Of a DNA stretch of 64,000 bases, positions 44,613-52,469 are shown piece by piece. Position 1 is the first letter of the stretch. The number at the start of each line of letters is the position of its first letter. The notes beneath the pieces were generated by a model, which saw nothing but the letters and a program-made list of their open reading frames with translations, was not told the origin of the DNA and made no database searches. Origin of the DNA: Virgibacillus halodenitrificans JCM 12304 (GTDB lineage: Bacteria > Bacillota > Bacilli > Bacillales > Amphibacillaceae); assembly GCF_001310895.1 (NCBI RefSeq), contig NZ_BAZS01000022.1:1-64000 (forward strand), given 5' to 3'. The position numbers and the translations under genes were made by a program.

Positions 44613-46327
44613 TGAATGATTTAGCCATTGTTACTAAGCTGATGTTTAAGGAAAAAAGGGATATTGTTTTATCAATCTTTTTTGGATTTGTTGCAGGCTT
44701 AGCAACTGTCTTTCTTTTTGCTGCAAGTGGCTATTTAATTTCAAAAGCGGCTTTGGCTGCCCCTATCTATGCACTTGCTTTGTTGATTGCTTCCGTAAAA
44801 ATGCTTAGCTTTATCCGTGCCTTCAGTAAATATGGGGAGAGATACTTTTCACATCGGGCAACCTTCACTGTTTTAAGTAATTTGCGGGTTTCTTTCTTTG
44901 AAAAATTGGAACCACTAGCACCTGGTATTTTTCAAAAATATCGAAGTGGCGACCTCCTTTCGAGAATAGTGGGTGATGTCGAAAGTTTGCAGAATTACTT
45001 TTTACGCGTGTTTTATCCACCAATTGTGCTTGTTTTGGTGTTTTTATGTACCATTCTGTTTACATCCTTTTTCTCCTTATTTGCGGCAATCCTGTTATTT
45101 GTCGGGTTGATTTTGACAACATTCGTCATCCCTGGCCTGTTTGCTCTAAAACAACGAAAAATAGATTCTCATGTCAGAACACATCGAGGTAGTCTTTCGA
45201 CAGAGGTAGCAGAATTCCTCCATGGATTTCGTGATTTGAAAATTTATCAGAAATTGCAAGGAAAAGAGGAAATGCTGGAAAAATCATCCGATCTGTATAT
45301 TGAACAGCAGGAGATGGAAAATAAAGCAATTCTTTTTAGCCAATCAGTGAATATATTTGTTACTCTATTTATAACTTGGTCTATTCTCGCTATGGGAGCT
45401 TATTTCATTGGGATGGGTGAATTGGATGGAATCTTTCTGGCGATGCTTGTTATGATTTCAATTACTGTATTTGAAGATGCTTCACCAATGGCTGTATTTC
45501 CTATCTATTTTAATGATACTAAACGTGCTGCAAATCGTTTGTTTTCCGTAGTAAGTGATACTGAAAAAGGACAAAAAAATAATGACCTACAACAAATGAA
45601 TTTAAAAGAGATCCCTGATATAGAGATGCGAGATGTCCAATTTGCTTTTCCAGGGGACATGCGGAAAACATTAGATAATATTAGTTTGCATCTCCCAGCG
45701 GGTTCTAAAACAGCTATTGTTGGGGCGAGCGGTTCAGGTAAATCGACTGTGATGCAGTTATTGTTGAACATATACGCTGTAGATAAGGGAGAAATATGCT
45801 TTGACAATATCCCTCTAACTCAAGTAGAGCAAGAGTCAATTTGGGAGAAAGCGAATGTGGTACTACAATCAAACCACTTTTTCTATGGAACGATCCGGGA
45901 TAATCTGTTACTTGCGAATACTACTCTGGCCGATGAAGCTCTTAAGGAAGTACTGGAAAAGGTTCACCTTGACTCGTTTGACCTAGATGATCCTGTATAT
46001 GAAAGAGGTGAAAACCTGTCAGGTGGAGAGAAGCAACGTTTAGCAATAGCAAGAGCTTTATTGAAAAATAAAAAATTGTGGTTCCTAGATGAGCCTACAT
46101 CTTCCATTGACGCAATAACAGAGAAAAAGATTTACGATCATATTTTTCAGCAAGCTAAGGATGATACGCTTGTGCTTATTAGCCACCGATTAACAGGAAT
46201 GGAAAATATGGATCAAATAATTGTAATGGATCACGGCAAAATTGTAGAAAGTGGCACGTATGAAGAACTCTTGCACTTGAGAGGTTATTTCTATGAAATG
46301 AAAGAAATAGAGAAAAATTTGCTTTAA
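44609..46327 (+). CDS. cydD: Thiol reductant ABC exporter subunit CydD (Bacillus naming)
   Basis: Partner half-exporter, 572 aa: membrane domain with six helices, then Walker A VGASGSGKST (~365), signature LSGGEKQRLAIARA (~470) and Walker B LWFLDEPTSSID. It forms a heterodimer with CydC. Last gene of cydABCD; about 85 bases later an unrelated-looking membrane gene begins. Confidence 0.85.
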   Translation: MMNDLAIVTKLMFKEKRDIVLSIFFGFVAGLATVFLFAASGYLISKAALAAPIYALALLIASVKMLSFIRAFSKYGERYFSHRATFTVLSNLRVSFFEKLEPLAPGIFQKYRSGDLLSRIVGDVESLQNYFLRVFYPPIVLVLVFLCTILFTSFFSLFAAILLFVGLILTTFVIPGLFALKQRKIDSHVRTHRGSLSTEVAEFLHGFRDLKIYQKLQGKEEMLEKSSDLYIEQQEMENKAILFSQSVNIFVTLFITWSILAMGAYFIGMGELDGIFLAMLVMISITVFEDASPMAVFPIYFNDTKRAANRLFSVVSDTEKGQKNNDLQQMNLKEIPDIEMRDVQFAFPGDMRKTLDNISLHLPAGSKTAIVGASGSGKSTVMQLLLNIYAVDKGEICFDNIPLTQVEQESIWEKANVVLQSNHFFYGTIRDNLLLANTTLADEALKEVLEKVHLDSFDLDDPVYERGENLSGGEKQRLAIARALLKNKKLWFLDEPTSSIDAITEKKIYDHIFQQAKDDTLVLISHRLTGMENMDQIIVMDHGKIVESGTYEELLHLRGYFYEMKEIEKNLL

Positions 46328-46412
46328 CATGAGAATAGTTATACCTTATCCTGCTACATGTATGATTTAATAGTTATATAAGTAGAAAATAATGTAGTTT
46401 GGTGAGTGACTT

Positions 46413-46880
46413 ATGAGTAAATGGTTTTATATAAACTTTTTAGGCGTACTAGTAGTTATCTGGTCTGTGTTTAATCAGGCTCCCATTTCTGTATATGTGT
46501 GGTTTGGTTATGTAGGGGCTTTACTTATTATATTTAATTGGACAAGGCATGCTGTTTTTTCAACCATACGCGATTCAACAATTCGCAAGAGAAAAGTTCG
46601 TCTTGCAACACTCTCAAAGAAAATTCTGCCTTATCATAAATGGGTAGGATCTTTGGCGCTTATATTTGTCTTGGTTCATGGCACGCTCGTTATAGAACGA
46701 TATGGATTTCATTGGGATTATCCAAAAATGCTTGTCGGGCTCATAACAGCGAGTATCTTAACACTCCAAGTAGCCACCGGATGGATGCGATTATATAGGC
46801 CCACTATCAAAAAGCGAAAAGTTCACATATATTCTGGCATGACGCTTTTCTTTCTGCTCGTGCTGCATTTAATTTTATAA
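46413..46880 (+). CDS. Putative b-type cytochrome-like membrane protein
   Basis: A 155-aa protein with four or five helices. Two helices carry paired histidines (LPYHKWVGSLALIFVLVHG near residue 75; KVHIYSGMTLFFLLVLH at the end), the pattern of heme-binding bundles such as ferric reductase-like or cytochrome b561-like proteins. Heme binding is inference. It may be read through from cydABCD or act alone; a strong terminator closes it. Confidence 0.6.
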   Translation: MSKWFYINFLGVLVVIWSVFNQAPISVYVWFGYVGALLIIFNWTRHAVFSTIRDSTIRKRKVRLATLSKKILPYHKWVGSLALIFVLVHGTLVIERYGFHWDYPKMLVGLITASILTLQVATGWMRLYRPTIKKRKVHIYSGMTLFFLLVLHLIL

Positions 46881-46883
46881 TTG

Positions 46884-46918
46884 AAAAAAGACAAGGGTTA
46901 TTCTCTTGTCTTTTTTTT
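46884..46918 (+). terminator. Strong terminator
   Basis: Stem AAAAAAGACAAG / CTTGTCTTTTTT followed by more Ts. Confidence 0.9.
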
Positions 46919-46930
46919 AATGGGAATATA

Positions 46931-47045
46931 AATGAGAGAACCCACATGCCAAATGAGAGACACCCCCGCAGAATGAGAGAACCGGCATGCCAAATGAGAG
47001 ATACCAGCCAAGAATGAGAGCAACCTCCGATAAATGAGAAGAACA
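46931..47045. repeat. Six short tandem repeats of about 20 bases
   Basis: AATGAGAG (last copy AATGAGAA) recurs at 46931, 46952, 46972, 46993, 47013 and 47033, every 20-21 bases, with alternating spacer texts; ATGCCAAATGAGAGA occurs twice. It lies just after a terminator and before the TetR promoter, outside any gene. Confidence 0.85.
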
Positions 47046-47089
47046 CCATTGCCCCTTTAATAAAAGTTCCGTATCCCACTCTACCCACA

Positions 47090-47138
47090 TTGACCACTAT
47101 GGTCTAATTGAGTTACAATAAGTTCGACCACACTGGTC
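47090..47138 (+). promoter_or_regulatory. Promoter with two palindromic operators (TetR site)
   Basis: TTGACC (47090), 18 bases, TACAAT (47114-47119) form a good promoter. GACCACTATGGTC (47092-47104) and GACCACACTGGTC (47126-47138) are two copies of GACCA-N3-TGGTC; one overlaps the spacer and -35, the other the start of transcription. Centres are 34 bases apart. This suits autorepression by the downstream TetR protein. Confidence 0.8.
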
Positions 47139-47204
47139 TGAAACTTTGCAATTAACATAAACTAAACAAAGGGGGAGAACCTCATTACGGAGAAATTTAA
47201 AAAA

Positions 47205-47819
47205 TTGGATAAAGCTAAACAAAATCGTATTATTCATGCAGCACTACAGGAATTTGCCAAAAAGGGTTTTGAGCAGGCATCTACCAATCAAATTGTGAAG
47301 CATGCGCAAATCGGTAAAGGGATGCTTTTCTATTATTTTACAAATAAACAGGAGCTTTACCAATACTTGGCAGATTACTCACTTGATCTCGTTATGAAAG
47401 AATACTTACAGCAAATCGATCAAACACAATCTGACTTCATTGAGCGAATGAAGCAGGCTGTTCAAGTTAAAATGCGGGCCTTTACTGAGAATCCCCATGT
47501 ATTTAACTTTCTAGGTACCATCTTATTAGCAAAAGAGGCTCATTTGTCTCAGAAACTTGAAAGAAGAATGCAAGAATTACAAGAGCTTGGAAACAAAATT
47601 ATATATGAGGGAATTGATCTTACATTTTTTCGAGAGGATGTTGATGTTGACAAAGCATTTAAACTCCTTCGCTGGTCTATTGAAGGTTATCAGAATGAGC
47701 TAATAACACAATTGTCCGGAAAGAAATTAAGTGAATTGGATATGGAGCCATATTGGGAAGAGTTTTATGACTATCTTGAAGTATTGAAAACCAGTTTTTA
47801 TAAAAAACAGGGGGAATGA
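47205..47819 (+). CDS. TetR-family repressor
   Basis: About 204 aa. N-terminal helix-turn-helix (AKKGFEQASTNQIVKHAQIGKGMLFYYF, split here as read, residues ~14-42) and a helical ligand domain. The usual start codon is unclear: TTG 47205 has a poor site, while an in-frame ATT at 47184 lies six bases after GGGGGAG and would add TEKFKK; a rare ATT start or a mutated ATG is possible. It overlaps the exporter ATPase gene, which it probably represses with itself. Confidence 0.85.
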   Translation: MDKAKQNRIIHAALQEFAKKGFEQASTNQIVKHAQIGKGMLFYYFTNKQELYQYLADYSLDLVMKEYLQQIDQTQSDFIERMKQAVQVKMRAFTENPHVFNFLGTILLAKEAHLSQKLERRMQELQELGNKIIYEGIDLTFFREDVDVDKAFKLLRWSIEGYQNELITQLSGKKLSELDMEPYWEEFYDYLEVLKTSFYKKQGE

Positions 47820-48730
47820 AGATGGGTATCCTTAATGTAACTGATTTGACAAAGCAATTTGGGAAGTTTACTGCCTTGGATGGGGTTGACTTAACAGTAA
47901 ATGAAGGGGAAGTGTTTGGTTTTATAGGTCCTAATGGTGCTGGAAAATCAACAACTATTCGGGTACTTCTTGGTATCATAAAAGCTACTGCAGGCCAAGT
48001 GGAGATATTCGGAAAAGATGCATGGAAGGATGCTGTGGAAATACATAAGCGTATTGCTTATGTGCCTGGTGATGTAAACTTATGGCCGAATTTAACCGGT
48101 GGAGAAGTTATTGATCTGTTTCTCCGGTTAAGAGGTGGCAATAACAAAAATAAACGGGATGAATTGATTGAGATGTTTGACTTAGATCCTTCCAAAAAGT
48201 GCCGTACGTATTCAAAGGGGAACAGGCAAAAAGTTGCGCTTGTAGCTGCTTTTTCTTCGGATGCGGATTTGTATATTCTCGATGAGCCTACCTCCGGACT
48301 GGATCCACTAATGGAACAGGTTTTTCAGAAGTGCGTAGGGAGGGTGAAGGAAGAAGGGAAGAGTGTTTTGCTTTCCAGCCATATTTTATCCGAAGTGGAG
48401 AAGCTTTGTGATCGTATTGGCATCATCCGTCAAGGTAAGATGATTGAAACAGGGACATTAAATGAACTGCGTCATTTAACGCGCACACATTTGCTTGTGG
48501 AGACGAAGCAACCTATGAAAGGGCTGGAGGAATTGAGTGGAGTTCATGCATTGGTAGAAATGGAACAGGCACTTTCCTTCCAGGTTGATACAGAGCATCT
48601 GGATGAGGTAATGAAACATATTAGTAAGTTCGGTGTGCTGAAGTTGGAAAGTGCCCCACCAACATTGGAAGATTTGTTTATGCGACACTATGAAAACAAC
48701 GATAATATAAAGGCGGGAGGTGCTTCCTGA
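47816..48730 (+). CDS. ABC-2 exporter ATPase
   Basis: A 304-aa ATPase of the drug/lipid exporter type. Walker A GPNGAGKST (~residue 41), signature-region YSKGNRQKVALVAAF (~135), Walker B LYILDEPTSGLDP (~155), switch LLSSHIL, then a C-terminal domain of about 80 residues. It pairs with the permease that begins on its stop codon. Regulated by the TetR protein before it. Substrate unknown, likely a toxic compound. Confidence 0.88.
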   Translation: MKMGILNVTDLTKQFGKFTALDGVDLTVNEGEVFGFIGPNGAGKSTTIRVLLGIIKATAGQVEIFGKDAWKDAVEIHKRIAYVPGDVNLWPNLTGGEVIDLFLRLRGGNNKNKRDELIEMFDLDPSKKCRTYSKGNRQKVALVAAFSSDADLYILDEPTSGLDPLMEQVFQKCVGRVKEEGKSVLLSSHILSEVEKLCDRIGIIRQGKMIETGTLNELRHLTRTHLLVETKQPMKGLEELSGVHALVEMEQALSFQVDTEHLDEVMKHISKFGVLKLESAPPTLEDLFMRHYENNDNIKAGGAS

Positions 48731-50328
48731 TGGAACGATCTCTTTCAAAAAATACGGGGTTCTTGCTTCGGTTTATAGGAAGACAAGATCGCATCCGCAT
48801 TCCTTTATGGCTTCTGGGCATCTCTTTCTTTACTCTTGTAGTCCCTGTGGCTTTTAAAGATATGTATCCGACACAGCAGGAAAGAGATGTCATGGCTAAA
48901 ACCATGGAAAACCCCGCTATGACTGCAATGGTTGGTAATGGAAATCTGGATCATTACACGATTGGTGCTATGACTGCACATCAAATGTTACTCTTGACAG
49001 CAGTAGTTGTAGGATTGATGAGCATTCTCCTGCTTACCAGGCATACGCGCGGAGATGAGGAAGAAGGCCGAAGTGAATTAATCCATTCCTTACCTGTAGG
49101 AAGACTTGCGAATCTTATGGCGGCATGTATCGTAGTAATAGGCACAAACGTGTTGCTTGCTCTCATTACAGGATTTGGATTATACGCTTTAGGGATAAAA
49201 ACTATGAATTTAGAGGGCTCTTTGTTGTATGGAGCTATTCTAGGAGGAACGGGGATTATTTTTGCTGGAGTGACAGCCCTATTTTCCCAGCTTTCCGAGA
49301 ACTCCCGAAGTGTAATCGGATATTCTATTGCACTGCTAATTATCGCTTATTTGGTTAGAGCTGTAGGTGATGTAAGCAATAAGGCATTGTCATGGTTTTC
49401 CCCTTTAGGATGGATTACTCAGGCAGAAGTGTATGCAACGAATAACTGGTGGCTCGTTATACTAATGGTAGGAGTTTCAATTGTGCTATTTTTGATCGCA
49501 GCCTTTTTAAATATCATAAGAGATCTGGAGGCAGGATTTTTACCTTCAAGACCTGGGAAAGAAACAGCTTCCCTTGTTTTACAACATCCGATTGGGCTTG
49601 CTCTAAAGCTGCAGCGTACTGGGACAATTGCATGGGCACTTGGTTTATTTGTCATTGGAGTTTCCTATGGATCTGTGTTAGGAGATTTAGAAACGTTTTT
49701 TGAAGGTAATGAAATGCTTGAAAATATGCTGGTGGATAAGGCAGGCTATTCAATGACAGAGCAATTCATCCCAATGCTCATGATGGTAATAGCCATTCTG
49801 GCGACAGTCCCACCAATAATGGCGGTAAATAAATTGCTGGGTGAGGAAAAGAAAAATCGAGTGGATCATTTGTTAAGTAAAGCAGTTTCCCGCTCAAGGT
49901 TACTTGGCAGTTACTTGATAATTGCAATTATAAACGGCGTTATTATGCTTTCCTTAGCTGCGGTTGGCCTTTGGGCTGCTGGAACAGCTGTGATGGATGA
50001 TGCCTTTTCGTTTTGGTCTATATATTCAGCAGCAATAGTATATTATCCGGCCATGCTCGTCATGATTGGGGTAGTGGTTTTTCTAATTGGAGTACTTCCT
50101 AAGCTCGCAAGCATAATATGGATATATATCGTTTATTCTTTTTTCGTACTTTATTTAGGTGGATTATTTGATTTTCCTGAATGGGTTGGTAAACTCTCTC
50201 CATTTGGATATATCCCGCAATTGCCAGTAGAAGAAATGGAGTGGCTGCCTGTTAGCCTGCTGCTGCTAACTGCTATTATTTTAATGGTTGTAGGATTTAT
50301 TGGTTACAACAAAAGAGATATAGGATAA
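48730..50328 (+). CDS. ABC-2 exporter permease
   Basis: A 532-aa permease with about twelve helices in two halves, similar to the 'polyketide antibiotic exporter' permeases often found with TetR and an ATPase. It contains a long loop around residues 260-290 and ends in IGYNKRDIG. Third gene of the TetR-ATPase-permease operon. Confidence 0.82.
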   Translation: MERSLSKNTGFLLRFIGRQDRIRIPLWLLGISFFTLVVPVAFKDMYPTQQERDVMAKTMENPAMTAMVGNGNLDHYTIGAMTAHQMLLLTAVVVGLMSILLLTRHTRGDEEEGRSELIHSLPVGRLANLMAACIVVIGTNVLLALITGFGLYALGIKTMNLEGSLLYGAILGGTGIIFAGVTALFSQLSENSRSVIGYSIALLIIAYLVRAVGDVSNKALSWFSPLGWITQAEVYATNNWWLVILMVGVSIVLFLIAAFLNIIRDLEAGFLPSRPGKETASLVLQHPIGLALKLQRTGTIAWALGLFVIGVSYGSVLGDLETFFEGNEMLENMLVDKAGYSMTEQFIPMLMMVIAILATVPPIMAVNKLLGEEKKNRVDHLLSKAVSRSRLLGSYLIIAIINGVIMLSLAAVGLWAAGTAVMDDAFSFWSIYSAAIVYYPAMLVMIGVVVFLIGVLPKLASIIWIYIVYSFFVLYLGGLFDFPEWVGKLSPFGYIPQLPVEEMEWLPVSLLLLTAIILMVVGFIGYNKRDIG

Positions 50329-50391
50329 ACGGTCTTGAAAAAAATTCTTTCATATATGGATATAATGGGGTATAGGTAAAGGGTGATACAA

Positions 50392-51114
50392 GTGGGTGCA
50401 TATGAAAGACAGGTATACAAAGAAATACAGGAGTGGAGAAGCAAGGTACTGAAGCGCTCCGGCCTGTTTAATCAATTATCGAAGAAAGCTCAAACCAAGG
50501 TAAATAGCTATATTCCGGAGAAGGCGCATACAGTAATATCAGATAGTATTAAAAAGATGATAAAAGCAATTTTGGTTGGTTCCGATATTACAACAAAAAA
50601 GCGGCAGCCTTACGATGTAAGCCTTTATGCCAGAGATAAACTTTTAAAAGAAAAATTGGCATCTTATCGTAAAACAGCAGTGGTGGAAGGAGCGGGAACA
50701 GGAGCAGGTGGTATTTTTCTGGGGCTGGCCGATTTTCCGTTACTATTATCTATTAAAATGAAGTTTTTATTCGAAGCGGCCGCCATTTATGGATACGATA
50801 CTAAAGTTTATGAGGAGCGCTTATTTCTTCTTCATATTTTCCAGCTTGCCTTTTCAAGTGATGAAATGCGTAAAGAAACATTTAATGTACTGGAAAATTG
50901 GGAAAGAGAGAAGGATCGTCTTGCTGATATGGATTGGAGAGTCTTTCAACAGGAGTACCGTGACCATATCGATTTAGTAAAATTACTTCAATTAGTCCCG
51001 GGATTTGGTGCTATTATAGGTGCATACGCCAACCATAGCCTGTTAGATAAGCTGGGGGAAACAGCAATGAATGCATACCGCATGCGTTATATAAAGGACT
51101 TGTCCTTATCCTAG
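50392..51114 (+). CDS. EcsC family protein
   Basis: About 240 aa, EcsC family (in B. subtilis the third gene of ecsABC; here ecsAB are absent). The central part has the glycine-rich hydrophobic motif GAGTGAGGIFLGLADFPLLLSIKMKFLFE (in pieces, residues ~105-135) and a second glycine stretch VPGFGAIIGAYAN near 205. Possibly membrane-associated; function unknown. I prefer GTG 50392 after AAAGGGTGAT; GTG 50383 is in frame. Terminator follows. Confidence 0.8.
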   Translation: MGAYERQVYKEIQEWRSKVLKRSGLFNQLSKKAQTKVNSYIPEKAHTVISDSIKKMIKAILVGSDITTKKRQPYDVSLYARDKLLKEKLASYRKTAVVEGAGTGAGGIFLGLADFPLLLSIKMKFLFEAAAIYGYDTKVYEERLFLLHIFQLAFSSDEMRKETFNVLENWEREKDRLADMDWRVFQQEYRDHIDLVKLLQLVPGFGAIIGAYANHSLLDKLGETAMNAYRMRYIKDLSLS

Positions 51115-51152
51115 GTGAAGCCCCCGACAACCAAATGTAAATAAACGTATAA

Positions 51153-51194
51153 AAAAAGCGATCCAATTACCGAAAACGTGTTGGATCGCTTTTA
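51153..51194 (+). terminator. Terminator after ecsC-like gene
   Basis: Stem AAAAAGCGATCCAA / TTGGATCGCTTTTA with a 14-base loop. Confidence 0.9.
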
Positions 51195-51257
51195 CATGTA
51201 TAAAATTTCTTCTGTCCCAGCCTCTTATCTCTTCTTCCACCATACCAAAAGTAAAAT

Positions 51258-51323
51258 AGGGGGATTCCCCTCCCAATATCGGGAAGTTCCCTAATTACCG
51301 ATAATTACCTATCCATCTATACT
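51258..51323 (+). promoter_or_regulatory. Promoter of the nitrate cluster with two GC-rich palindromes
   Basis: AGGGG-GATT-CCCCT (51258-51271) and GGGAAGTTCCC (51281-51291) are perfect inverted repeats with centres about 21 bases apart. They lie just before a weak TTACCG (51295), 17-base spacer, TATACT (51318) promoter. GC-rich palindromes are where NreC acts in Staphylococcus; binding here by the NreC-like regulator of this cluster is inference. Confidence 0.6.
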
Positions 51324-51357
51324 GAAAGTAAGAGAAAAACAGATGGAGGGAATTCCA

Positions 51358-52469
51358 ATGGAAGCTACTAATTTAAAAGAAACGGTGCAAGATCAGCACC
51401 ATGCTCCCAAAAAACAAAAGAAGAATTCAATAAATAATGCATTTGCCTCTCATTACGCTAAATCCATGTTTTTGACAGTGCTCGGAATTTTAATATTAAT
51501 GTTTATCGGAACAAGGATGTTTACCCATGTGGATATGAATTTATATGGATACATGGTTGGTACACTGGTGTTCTTAGGAGGATTCTTTTATCGCTTTATT
51601 GCCTGGGGAGAGAGACCTCCAACCAAGATTATTATTAAAAAAGGGATAAAACTACTATTTCGAAAATCTACTCCGAAAACAGCTACAAACCACTTAGCAA
51701 CATATAAGTTTATCTGGAATAGGGGAATTTACCGATGGACCAACATTTACTTATTGGTTGGGGAGTTATTATTTCTTGCTTTGTAACATTTCCCCTCGTC
51801 TTCAGCTGGATGTATTTCACGATGGAAGAGGGCGGCATGTATACGATTGTGCTGATGGGAATGAACATCATGACCGTTCCTGCAGATGGACTAATTGCTT
51901 TTATGTCTTATAATGCGTTGAATTTCAGTGCCGTTATGGTAATCACTGGAGTGTGTATGGCCTTGTATCGCAGATTGAAAAATATGCAGGCGAGAGCAGA
52001 GCAGAAATTCCTCTATGATTTTGTGCCATTATATCTATTATTATTTATCAGTATTACTGGATTGCTATTAACCTTTATAAATATATTTTTACACGGAGCA
52101 GGACATTACGTTATGTCACTTATCCATCAGTACTCCGTTATTCTTACACTTATCTACCTTCCATTTGGAAAGCTTGCACATATCCCGTTCCGACCAATGA
52201 GCGTATTTGCTAAAAACTATCGAGAGCATTACGGGGAGAAATCCATGAAGCAATGTAAGGTCTGTGGTACGGAGTTCGTATCTACGGAACAGTCCAAGGA
52301 TGTTATTGACGTACTGGATCAAAATCAACTGGAATTTAATATGAAGGACGGATTTAATTTGGCGGAGCTTTGTCTGCCATGTCGAAGAAAATATAGGATA
52401 GCACGCTTTTCCGGTGTCGCTACACATGAAGTGCCAGTGAAGGAGGCAAATCAAAATGCAAAGGGATAA
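51358..52469 (+). CDS. NarI-like membrane cytochrome b subunit with Cys-rich tail, frameshifted
   Basis: About 370 aa if intact. The first frame (ATG 51358 after GGAGGG) reaches GIYRWT and would stop at 51786; the next frame continues QHLLIGWGVIISCFVTF to 52469. One extra C in CC 51740-51741 joins them. About six helices. His-bearing segments RWTQHLLIGWG and LIHQYSVILTLIYLPFGKLAHI resemble the quinol-oxidising NarI/HdrE/DsrM cytochromes. The C-terminal 70 residues hold two CxxC pairs (CKVCG; CLPC), not found in NarI. First gene of the nitrate reductase operon; likely membrane anchor and electron entry. Confidence 0.75.
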
